A stretch of 38,086 nucleotides of DNA from CAZUFB01 sp048173955 (GTDB lineage: Bacteria; Actinomycetota; Coriobacteriia; Coriobacteriales; UMGS124): positions 1 through 38,086 of the forward strand of contig DBEYOB010000068.1 of NCBI GenBank assembly GCA_048173955.1. Reading direction: 5' to 3'. Positions within the stretch are counted from its first letter, which is position 1. Each line of letters starts with the position of its first letter. This document shows positions 24,991-32,275 of the stretch, piece by piece. Position numbers and translations under genes: made by a program. The notes below the pieces were generated by a model. That model worked only from the letters and a program-made list of their open reading frames with translations. It ran no database searches and was not told the origin of the DNA.

Positions 24991-26697
24991 ATGGGACGGG
25001 CCGACGACAGCCGTGCAGCCGGACCGGGCGTTCTGACCCGGCGTGCTGCCCTGCGTCGGGCGGCCGCGACAGCCTGTTCCGCCGCGGCCGCCCTCGCCAG
25101 AAGCGCCTTCCTGCCGAGCAGGGCGTACGCCGGTGGTGGCGCCGTTCCCGGCTGGGTCGTCTGGCGCGAGGTGGCCGTCGCGGCTGACCTCGACGCCGAC
25201 GGCGCCGACGAGCTCGTCGTGCTGGTGGACCGCCGCGCCGTTGCGACCGACGGCACGGCGGTCCTGCTCGAAACCCCCGAAGAGTGGTCGGTCTCCGACG
25301 TCCTGGTCGGCGACATCGACGGCGACGGCCTGCCCGAGGTCGCCCTCGTGGTGTGGAAGCGTGGAAGCTACGGCGACGCCCGCCCGTTTTGGGTCGAGGA
25401 GGACGACGAGGGGTACAGCCAGCACATCTTCATCTACCGTTGGCGCGACGGGCTGCTGCATCCGGTCTGGATGTCGTCGGAGCTACCGGTTGAGGGGGCG
25501 TCCGTCTCGCTCGTGGACGGCAGGACGTTCGTCATCGTGGGCACCGACGGCCGCATCACCCTGTGGGAATGGCAGGGGTGGGGCCTTGCGCTCGTCGACC
25601 GGGATCCCGAGCCCGGACGCGTGCTGGCGCGGGCCGAGCTGCTGGCGTTCGGCGACAACATCGCCCACGCGAACATCTACGAGGGGGCGTACGACCCCTC
25701 GTCGCGGTCCTACGACTTCTCGCCGCTTTTCGCGCATATACGCGAGCGGGTCTCGGCCGTCGACCTCGCCCTTGTCGTCCAGGAGACGCCGCTCGTGAAA
25801 AACGCCGCCCTGCGCAGCTCCTACCAGGTCTTCGCCACACCCGCGTCGATGGCCGACGCGCTTGCGCAGGCGGGCTTCGGAGCCGTGCTGTCCGCCACCA
25901 ACCATGCGAACGACCAGGGGGAGCGCGGCCTCGAGGACACCCTTTCGTACTGGGAGGAGCACCATCCCGCAGTCGAGGTGGTCGGGGTGCGGCGCGCTTT
26001 TGGGCAGCGGAGGGGCCCCTGCCCCGCGCTGTGCGACGCGAACGGCATCCGTTTGGCGATCTTCGACTGCACCTACGGCCTGAACGGGCGCGATCTTTCC
26101 GAAGACTCGGCGTTTCGCATCGACCTGGTCGAAGACGACGCCGACGCGAAGGGCCTGCTCGCGGCCGTCATGCGCGCCGGGTCCGAGGCCGACATCGTCG
26201 TGTGCTTCCTGCATATCGGAGAGGAGTACGACCCCGAGCCGACGGCTCGCCAGACCGCCCTCGCGCGACAGCTGGTCGAGGCGGGCGCGGCGGCGGTCGT
26301 ATGCTCGCACACGCACGTGCTCGGGCCCTACGGGACGCTGAGGGCGGCGTCGGGCGCGGAGGGAGCCGTCTTCTGGGGGCTCGGAAACCTCGTCTCGGGG
26401 CAGACCGACCCCGCATGCGCCCTCGGCGGCGCCGCGCGCCTCGTGCTCGAGAAGCGCGTCGGGGCCGACGGGGCCGCCGAGACGCGCATCGCGTCGCACG
26501 CGCTCGAGCCGACCGTCTGCCATCTCGGGCAGGACGGGTCGGTGGCGGCGTACTTCCTCGAGGACTACACCGACGCGCTCGCCGCCGACCACCTCGCATG
26601 CTCCCCCGACGGCCCGCTCACCGTCGGCGACCTGCGGGACCTGGTGCCCGAGCCGTCCGTCTGGGACTACTCGGCCGCGGGCGCGCCCGCGGTCTGA
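24991..26697 (+). CDS. Tat-exported CapA-type phosphoesterase with N-terminal FG-GAP-like segment
   Basis: A 568-residue exported protein. The signal is twin-arginine (LTRRAALRRAAA, 15-26) with AYA near 45-47. Residues about 60-200 have calcium-loop-like repeats (DLDADG at 66-71 and DIDGDG at 108-113) resembling FG-GAP/VCBS blades. The rest is a CapA/PgsA-like metallophosphatase domain (PF09587): GDN at 221-223, NHANDQG at 304-310, LHIGEEY at 407-413 and SHTHVLGPY at 439-447. Some CapA proteins act in poly-gamma-glutamate synthesis, but no other capsule genes are here. The ribosome binding site is poor, so translation may be coupled to the DUF3160 gene. Its 3' end overlaps the opposing torD-like gene by 31 nt. 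Confidence 0.82.
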   Translation: MGRADDSRAAGPGVLTRRAALRRAAATACSAAAALARSAFLPSRAYAGGGAVPGWVVWREVAVAADLDADGADELVVLVDRRAVATDGTAVLLETPEEWSVSDVLVGDIDGDGLPEVALVVWKRGSYGDARPFWVEEDDEGYSQHIFIYRWRDGLLHPVWMSSELPVEGASVSLVDGRTFVIVGTDGRITLWEWQGWGLALVDRDPEPGRVLARAELLAFGDNIAHANIYEGAYDPSSRSYDFSPLFAHIRERVSAVDLALVVQETPLVKNAALRSSYQVFATPASMADALAQAGFGAVLSATNHANDQGERGLEDTLSYWEEHHPAVEVVGVRRAFGQRRGPCPALCDANGIRLAIFDCTYGLNGRDLSEDSAFRIDLVEDDADAKGLLAAVMRAGSEADIVVCFLHIGEEYDPEPTARQTALARQLVEAGAAAVVCSHTHVLGPYGTLRAASGAEGAVFWGLGNLVSGQTDPACALGGAARLVLEKRVGADGAAETRIASHALEPTVCHLGQDGSVAAYFLEDYTDALAADHLACSPDGPLTVGDLRDLVPEPSVWDYSAAGAPAV

Positions 26698-27374
26698 GCG
26701 GCGTTCAGCTGCTCGAGGTAGGCGCGCTCCTGGTCGAGGAAGGCGCGCAGCATCTGGGCCGCGCCGCGGTAGAGGGGGGTGGCCGCCCGCTTCTCGAGCT
26801 CGTCGCAGAACCCGGGCACCCAGACGAGCAGGTGCTTCTCGAGGAAGTCGAGCTGGGCGTTCGTGTCGCGCTCCGCGTCCGCGATGCGCGCGGCGGCGTC
26901 CGCGTCGTCCAGGGAGCCCCCCAGCACCTCGGCGACCGCGTTCGCGGCCCGCATGCCGAGGCCCGCCATGAAGTCGAGCTCGAGCGAGACGTGGTCCTCG
27001 GGGACGTGGTACTCCCCCGCCTTGGCGAAGCCCGACTGCGCGTAGGCGTGGACGACCTCGTCGCGGGAGTCCTGCATCATGAGCTGCTTGTCGCTCGTGT
27101 GGACGCTCTCGAAGGGCGAGACCGGGTGGGCCGACATGCCGAGCAGGCACGAGGAGTGGTCGGCGGCAAGCTCGCGCCTCACGGCGTCGAGGTCGGCCGC
27201 GGACAGCGACGCGGCGAACGCGTCGAGTTCGGTGCCGGTCGACGGGACCTCGGCGGAAAGCTGGCGGAGGAAGTCGACGCCCACCTCCTCGTCGGACAGC
27301 ATGCGCGCCAAAAAGGAGTAGGTCAGGGCGCGCTCGCGCAGGTCGCGTTCGAATTCCTTGAGCTGGTCGTCCAT
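26667..27374 (-). CDS. TorD/DmsD family molybdoenzyme chaperone
   Basis: A 235-residue helical cytoplasmic chaperone that would bind the twin-arginine leader and immature catalytic subunit of the molybdoenzyme encoded upstream. Family marks are LRERALTYSFLARMLSDE near the N-terminus and the signature YHVPEDHVSLELDFMAGLG (about 121-139), with a C-terminal WVPGFCDELEK-type stretch. AAGGGA lies 7 nt upstream of ATG. It is third in the unit after the catalytic and Fe-S subunits, 136 bp downstream, with a stem-loop in the gap. Its stop lies inside the opposing CapA-like gene. Confidence 0.9.
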   Translation of the reverse strand: MDDQLKEFERDLRERALTYSFLARMLSDEEVGVDFLRQLSAEVPSTGTELDAFAASLSAADLDAVRRELAADHSSCLLGMSAHPVSPFESVHTSDKQLMMQDSRDEVVHAYAQSGFAKAGEYHVPEDHVSLELDFMAGLGMRAANAVAEVLGGSLDDADAAARIADAERDTNAQLDFLEKHLLVWVPGFCDELEKRAATPLYRGAAQMLRAFLDQERAYLEQLNAAQTAGAPAAE

Positions 27375-27395
27375 GGAATGGTCCCTTCAAGCGTG

Positions 27396-27430
27396 CGGGC
27401 GACCGGATCGAGACGCGACCCGGCCGCCCG
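27396..27430 (-). other. Stem-loop between the Fe-S subunit and torD-like genes
   Basis: CGGGCGACCGG (27396-27406) and CCGGCCGCCCG (27420-27430) can form an 11-bp stem with one mismatch and a 13-nt loop. It sits in the 136-bp gap, 22 nt upstream of the torD-like start. Without a T-run it is more likely to protect upstream mRNA or lower chaperone expression than to terminate transcription. Confidence 0.45.
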
Positions 27431-27510
27431 TCTGATGTCGTCACGCCGAGGTTACGGCGCGTATGCGAAGCGTAGCCGTTGCGCGGCGCGCCCGCAAGGT
27501 GCGGTCGCCG

Positions 27511-28041
27511 TTAGGCGATGAACGTGCAGGGGTTGGTCTCGCCCTCCAGGCGCGCGCCGCCCTTCTCGGCCGCAAGGGCCTCCATCTCCTCGATCGGGCC
27601 GAAGTGGAGCGCCTTGGTGGGGCAGGAGGCGACGCAGTGCGGCTCGTCCTCGGGCGTGCGGCCGCAGGTGAGGCACCCGTCGCACTTGTCCATCTTGCCG
27701 TCCGCGGGCGAGTACTGCGGGATGCCGAACGGGCACGCCGTGGCGCACGTCTGGCAGCCGATGCAGGTCTCCTTGTTGACGACGACGAGCCCGTCCTCCT
27801 CGCGCTTGGTGATGGAGCCGGTGGGGCACATATCGACGCACGCGGGGTTCTCGCAGTGGCTGCAGGCGGTGGAGATGAACTGGCGGTTGGCGTCGGGGAA
27901 GGTGCCCGTCACGATCTCCTGGACGGTGCGGCGGGCGGTGGTTCCGGCCTCGATGCCGTTCCACTGCTTGCAGGTCACCTGGCACGCCCAGCACTTGATG
28001 CAGCGCGTGGTGTCGACGTAGAAGGCGTATTGGTTGCTCAT
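27511..28041 (-). CDS. Four-cluster ferredoxin subunit (DmsB-like)
   Basis: A 176-residue electron-transfer subunit for the molybdoenzyme. Four [4Fe-4S] cysteine sets are visible: CIKCWACQVTC (14-24), CSHCENPACVDMCP, CIGCQTCATACPFG, and KCDGCLTC with HCVASCP. The pattern is that of DmsB/PsrB/NrfC-type subunits. It has no signal peptide, so it is expected to leave the cell bound to the Tat-exported partner. AAGGAGG lies 11 nt upstream of ATG, and the gene begins 21 nt after the catalytic subunit. No gene for a membrane quinol-oxidising subunit follows. Confidence 0.94.
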   Translation of the reverse strand: MSNQYAFYVDTTRCIKCWACQVTCKQWNGIEAGTTARRTVQEIVTGTFPDANRQFISTACSHCENPACVDMCPTGSITKREEDGLVVVNKETCIGCQTCATACPFGIPQYSPADGKMDKCDGCLTCGRTPEDEPHCVASCPTKALHFGPIEEMEALAAEKGGARLEGETNPCTFIA

Positions 28042-28062
28042 GGTTTCTGGAACCTCCTTGGG

Positions 28063-30522
28063 CTACTCGGCCTCAGGGGCGCTGTAGATGACACCCTCAG
28101 GGATCTCGGACTCGTCAAGCTTGCTGATCTTTACGAGCGTCTGCTTCGCCATGGCGGAGTTGAACGGGTCGTAGTTGTCGATCGTGTCGTCGTAGAGCAC
28201 GTTGACCTCCGAGCCGCCGTCCTCGTAGCCGTAGCCGGGCAGGCCGAGCTCGGGGCAGTCCTGCCACCAGCCGCGGCGGCTCATGAGCACGTCGGGAGCG
28301 ATGCACTCGAAGTAGCGCGCCACCAGCTTCACCCAGCCGTGGGGGCTTTCGACCTTGACCCAGTCGCCGTCGGCGATGCCGTACTTCTCGGCGGTGGCGG
28401 GGTTGATCTTGACCCAGGGCTCGGGCTGCAGCTCGCGCAGGTAGGGCACGTTCACGTAGTAGCTGTGGTTGCACAGGCGGTAGGCGTGAACGTCGGAGAA
28501 CACGAGCGGGTACTCGGCGGCGATGTCGGGGGTGCCGGCGATGGACTCGGCGGGGCCATTGTACACGGGCACCGGCGAGATCTCACCGTTCTCCTGGCAG
28601 TTGGGCTTGTTGCCGATCCACTCGTTGTAGCACTGGACCTTGCCGTTGGGGAGCTCGGCGAAGAGCTCGGCGTAGCGCTGATACTCAGGCTCGGTGGGAG
28701 TGGCGCCGTCGGTGCGCTCTACGAAGATCGAGCCCTTCTCGCGCAGCTCCTCCAGGGTGAAGCCGGAGTCGGCAAGCTGCTCGCGCAGGCACTCGTCGAA
28801 GTCGCCGCCCCAGAAGTCGTCGCCGTAGCCCATGCGGTCGGCGAGCTTGCAGTAGAACTGCCAGTCGCTCATCGACTCGCCCAAGGGTTCCTGGATGGCC
28901 TGGTTCATGCCGATCCACGTGCCGTCGGCCATGTTCTTGGTGGCGAACTGCTCGCTCAGCTCGTAATGCACGCAGGCGGGCAGGACGATGTCGGCGTAGT
29001 CGCAGGAGCTGTTCCACTGGGTGTCCATGACCACGTAGTAGTCGAGCTTCTTGAGGGCCTCGACCACGGTCTTGGGCTGGCGGGTCGCCGTGAGCGGGTT
29101 GGAGCACTGGCCGAGGATGAAGCGCAGCGGGTAGGGCTCCCCGGTGAGGATGCTCTGGATGCCCTTGTTGTAGGCGGTGGTGGGGCCGGACTCCTGGGTG
29201 ACCATGGTCTGGAACCAGCGCGGGGTCTCGGGACCGACGAGGTCGCTCACGCCGGCCATGTAGCCGTTGGCCTCGTCCTCCTCGGTGAGGGGCAGGCGGT
29301 CGGAGAGCTTGTCGATGCCCTTGGTGGTGATGAGCGCGGGCGGCATGACCATTGCCGCACCGGCGCCGCCGGCGATGTCAATGTTGCCGGTGATGGCCTC
29401 GATGAGGTCGATGCAAGCCTGGGCCCAGTGACCGTCGTTCTGCTGGTCGCCGATGCCGTTGCCGCAGTTGATGGCCATGGGCTTGACGGTGCCCATCATC
29501 TCGGCGATCTGCTCGATCTGCTCCACGGGGACGCCGGTGATCTCGCTGGCCCATTCGGGCGTGCAGTCGGCCACGGCCGCGGCCATCTCGTCGAAGCCGT
29601 TGCACCAGTTCTCGACGAAGTCGTGGTCGTAGAGGTCGTTGGCGACGATGTAGTTGAGGATGCACATCGCCAGCGCGCAGTCGGTGCCGGGGCGGATGGG
29701 AACCCAGATGTCGGCGTGGGTGCCCAGGCCGTCGCGCATCGGGCGGATGTCGATGACCTGCATGCCGTTCTCGATGGCGTCGAGGCGCTTGCAGGGGTCG
29801 CCCTGGTTGATGGCCGAGTTCTCGGAGTTGTAGCCCCAGTTCACGAGGAGCTTGGTCTTGTCGATCTGGCCGGGCATGGTCTTGTTGCAGCCCATGTGGT
29901 TCTTACCGCCCAGGGTGACCAGGTTGGAGAACATGCGCTGGGAGTTGCAGATGGCCGAGTGCATGTAGTTCGGCGAGCCGTGGACGTTCAGGAAGCGGCG
30001 GCCGATGGTCATGAGGACCGAATAGGCCTGCGGCGACAGGACGCCGTAGCTCTTGGCGCCGTACTGCTCCTTCTGCTCGAGCAGCTTGGCCGCGATCTCG
30101 TCGAGGGCCTCGTCCCAGGTGATGCGCTCGAACTTGCCCTCGCCCTTCTCGCCGACGCGGCGCATGGGGTACTGCAGGCGCGTGGGCGAGTACATGATGG
30201 CCATGGCGGAGTTGCCCTTGGGGCACAGCGAACGGCTGCCGCGGCCCCAGTTGTTGCCCGCGTCGGGGTTGCCCTCGACGTTGGTCCAGCGGCCGTTCTT
30301 GATGTAGCACAGCGTCGAGCAGGCCGTCTTGGCGGGGCCGCACATCTGGCAGAACATGTGCTTGACGACGACCTCGTCCTCGGCCGCCTCGGCCTCTTCG
30401 GCAAGCGCCTTGTCTTCCCTCAGCCACGATGCGCCCAAAGCGCCGCTCATCGCGGCCATGGTACCGAGCGCGGCGCCTGCGGCCAGGAAGCTGCGCCTGC
30501 TGATGGTGGGCATGCTTTCCAT
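28063..30522 (-). CDS. Tat-exported molybdopterin oxidoreductase, acetylene hydratase/catechol dehydroxylase-like
   Basis: An 819-residue catalytic subunit of the DMSO reductase superfamily that binds a bis-MGD cofactor. The twin-arginine signal TISRRSFLAAGAALG is at 6-20. A [4Fe-4S] site follows, with Cys at 58, 61, 68, 72 and 100; the spacing has one more Cys than usual. RRFLNVHGSPN then SAICNS places Cys192 as the probable metal ligand. Overall order and the C-terminus (LQPEPWVKINPATAEKYGI, PELGLPGYGYEDGG) resemble acetylene hydratase and, by family knowledge, the catechol dehydroxylases of gut Eggerthellaceae. The substrate cannot be told. AGAGGAGG lies just upstream of ATG. The gene leads an operon with the Fe-S subunit and is divergent from a LuxR regulator. 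Confidence 0.88.
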   Translation of the reverse strand: MESMPTISRRSFLAAGAALGTMAAMSGALGASWLREDKALAEEAEAAEDEVVVKHMFCQMCGPAKTACSTLCYIKNGRWTNVEGNPDAGNNWGRGSRSLCPKGNSAMAIMYSPTRLQYPMRRVGEKGEGKFERITWDEALDEIAAKLLEQKEQYGAKSYGVLSPQAYSVLMTIGRRFLNVHGSPNYMHSAICNSQRMFSNLVTLGGKNHMGCNKTMPGQIDKTKLLVNWGYNSENSAINQGDPCKRLDAIENGMQVIDIRPMRDGLGTHADIWVPIRPGTDCALAMCILNYIVANDLYDHDFVENWCNGFDEMAAAVADCTPEWASEITGVPVEQIEQIAEMMGTVKPMAINCGNGIGDQQNDGHWAQACIDLIEAITGNIDIAGGAGAAMVMPPALITTKGIDKLSDRLPLTEEDEANGYMAGVSDLVGPETPRWFQTMVTQESGPTTAYNKGIQSILTGEPYPLRFILGQCSNPLTATRQPKTVVEALKKLDYYVVMDTQWNSSCDYADIVLPACVHYELSEQFATKNMADGTWIGMNQAIQEPLGESMSDWQFYCKLADRMGYGDDFWGGDFDECLREQLADSGFTLEELREKGSIFVERTDGATPTEPEYQRYAELFAELPNGKVQCYNEWIGNKPNCQENGEISPVPVYNGPAESIAGTPDIAAEYPLVFSDVHAYRLCNHSYYVNVPYLRELQPEPWVKINPATAEKYGIADGDWVKVESPHGWVKLVARYFECIAPDVLMSRRGWWQDCPELGLPGYGYEDGGSEVNVLYDDTIDNYDPFNSAMAKQTLVKISKLDESEIPEGVIYSAPEAE

Positions 30523-30796
30523 GTATCCTCCTCTTTCCTTCTCCTTTGCCTCGCCGCCGCACGGGGCGTTGCGCCTCGCGCGGCTCTGCATCCCTATACT
30601 ATGCACACATTTGCTCCATATATGTGAGAACGGCATCCGAGATTTTGCAGAGGCGCATCATAGAAAGTTTATGAGTGGCAATCGTCCCTGGTAGACGGCA
30701 TCGGTCAAGAGCCCGGTCGATTTGGGTGCCCGACGTGTTTATCTTTTCCTTCCCGTGCGGTATAACGGTGACGGTCAAGTCGGGGAAAGGGGCGCG
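30523..30796. promoter_or_regulatory. Divergent control region between the molybdoenzyme and the LuxR gene
   Basis: This 274-bp stretch has no supportable gene and is AT-rich in its middle. For the molybdoenzyme, TAGTAT on the minus strand near 30596-30601 is a possible -10, and the dyad CACAT-N11-ATGTG (30606-30626) lies over the -35 position, as expected for an activator site. CATATATG (30618-30625 area) adds local symmetry. For the LuxR gene, TATAAC (30761-30766) is a likely -10 about 31 bp before the start, without a good vegetative -35. A long leader of about 75 nt precedes the molybdoenzyme start. Confidence 0.5.
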
Positions 30797-32275
30797 ATGG
30801 GCTCGATGGTGAAAAAGGCGGCAGCCGGCAGGATCGCCTGCGCGGACGACACCCTGCGGGCCGTCGGGTTCGGCTGCATCATGGCGTGGACGTATGTCGT
30901 CTTCTTCAGCCGCCTCATCCACTTCTCGACGCGCAACAGCATCGAGCACCTCAACAGCACCTATTCGTTCGCCTGCTGCGGGATGATCGCAGGCTACCTC
31001 GCCTGCGCCCTGCTGTGGCGCCGGCTCCGCCCCGACGGAGGCTCCCCGTCCGGCCCCGCGCACCCGCTCGCGTCCCAGCGCGTCCACGAGGCCGTCGCGG
31101 CGGCGGTGCTCTGCGCCAGCACGCTCGTGCTCACCCTCGTCGAGCGCGGCCTGTTCATGCAGCCGTGGTGCTCCATCACCTCGACGCTCGCGGGCTGCGC
31201 CGTGGCCGTGCTGTCACTGGGCTGGGCGGCGCGCTTCGTCGCGGGCGACGACGACCGGACCGCCGCCTGCCTGGTCGCGTCCTTCGTGGTCGGCGCGCTC
31301 CTGTTCGTCGTCACGCTCTATCTGCCGAGCGGCGCGGGCGTGGCGCTCACGTCCCTGCTCCCCCTGGTCAGCCTCGCGCTGCTGTTAGCGCGCGTCCCGC
31401 TCGCCGAGCGCGCCGCGGACCGGGACGCGCACCCGGCGAGCGAGGCGTTCCCGGCGTTCAGGCGCGCCCTGCTCTCGGTGTGCCTGCTCGCGTTCGCCGA
31501 GGGAGCGGTGCGCGCCCTGTTCCTCGAGGTCGACCCCGCCGCGCAGTCCGAGACCTACCGCTGGCTCTTCCTCGCCTCCATGATCGTCGCCTGCTGCATC
31601 GTGTCGTCGACGTGGGTGTTCGGCGGCAGGGCCGGCATGGTCCGCAGGGTCACCCGCACGGCGATGCTCGCGCTCGGCTTCCTGATGCTGCTCTCCCCCA
31701 TCGTGTACGGGCTTTCGCTCGCGGCCGACATCCCGCCGCTGACGTGCTACTGCATCATGAGCCTGCTCGTGTGGATCTACTTCGCCAAATCGGCCCGCGC
31801 CTACCGCATCGCCACCTGCACGCTGTTCGGCCTGGGGCTCGCGGTCTCGTACGCCGGCTGCCTCGCCGGGACGTTCGCGGGAAGCGTCCTGAGCTCGTTC
31901 TTCGAGCTCGACCACCGCATGCAGGGGCTGCTCGCGCTCATCTGCGCCTGCCTCGTCTTCGTGTCGTTCATGTGCATCTCCGACGAGCGGACCATCGCCG
32001 TCGTGCTCGACGAGGAGGACGAGCGCCCCCAGACGCCCCGGCGGTTCAGGCTGCGCGTCGAGGACGTGGCGCGCGCCCACGGCCTCACGGCAAAGGAGAC
32101 CGCGGTGTTCGAGCTTGCGGCGAGGGGCCGCTCCACCCAGCGGATCCACGAGGAGCTTGGCATATCGGTGGGCACGGTGAACACCCACCTCGCGCACATC
32201 TACAAGAAGCTCGACGTGCACGACCGCCAGCAGATGATCGACATGCTCGACGCGCGCGGCGGGGCGGTGTCGTGA
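30797..32275 (+). CDS. Membrane-bound LuxR family transcriptional regulator
   Basis: A 492-residue protein with a polytopic N-terminal part (about 10 to 12 hydrophobic segments over residues 20-395, MFS-like in layout) and a C-terminal LuxR DNA-binding domain: LTAKETAVFELAARGRSTQ, then IHEELGISVGTVNTHLAHIY and KKLDVHDRQQ, with the recognition helix around 455-465. One-component regulators of this form are abundant in Eggerthellaceae, where they are often encoded next to reductases and dehydroxylases they are thought to control. A substrate entering or crossing the membrane part could be the signal; this is inference. AAAGGGG lies just before the chosen ATG; another ATG is three codons later. 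Confidence 0.9.
   Translation: MGSMVKKAAAGRIACADDTLRAVGFGCIMAWTYVVFFSRLIHFSTRNSIEHLNSTYSFACCGMIAGYLACALLWRRLRPDGGSPSGPAHPLASQRVHEAVAAAVLCASTLVLTLVERGLFMQPWCSITSTLAGCAVAVLSLGWAARFVAGDDDRTAACLVASFVVGALLFVVTLYLPSGAGVALTSLLPLVSLALLLARVPLAERAADRDAHPASEAFPAFRRALLSVCLLAFAEGAVRALFLEVDPAAQSETYRWLFLASMIVACCIVSSTWVFGGRAGMVRRVTRTAMLALGFLMLLSPIVYGLSLAADIPPLTCYCIMSLLVWIYFAKSARAYRIATCTLFGLGLAVSYAGCLAGTFAGSVLSSFFELDHRMQGLLALICACLVFVSFMCISDERTIAVVLDEEDERPQTPRRFRLRVEDVARAHGLTAKETAVFELAARGRSTQRIHEELGISVGTVNTHLAHIYKKLDVHDRQQMIDMLDARGGAVS

Noticed and set aside
27463..30627. A 1054-residue open frame on the plus strand opposite the molybdoenzyme operon
   Set aside because: It mirrors the codon bias of the real genes on the minus strand, has a Val/Leu/Asp/Gly-dominated composition without motifs, and lies wholly opposite well-supported genes.
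30745..30770. SigB-type promoter (GTTTAT then CGGTAT) for the LuxR gene
   Set aside because: The spacer of 15 bp is at the edge of the allowed range and the -10 deviates from GGGTAT; the evidence is too thin to claim control by the adjacent-type sigma factor.
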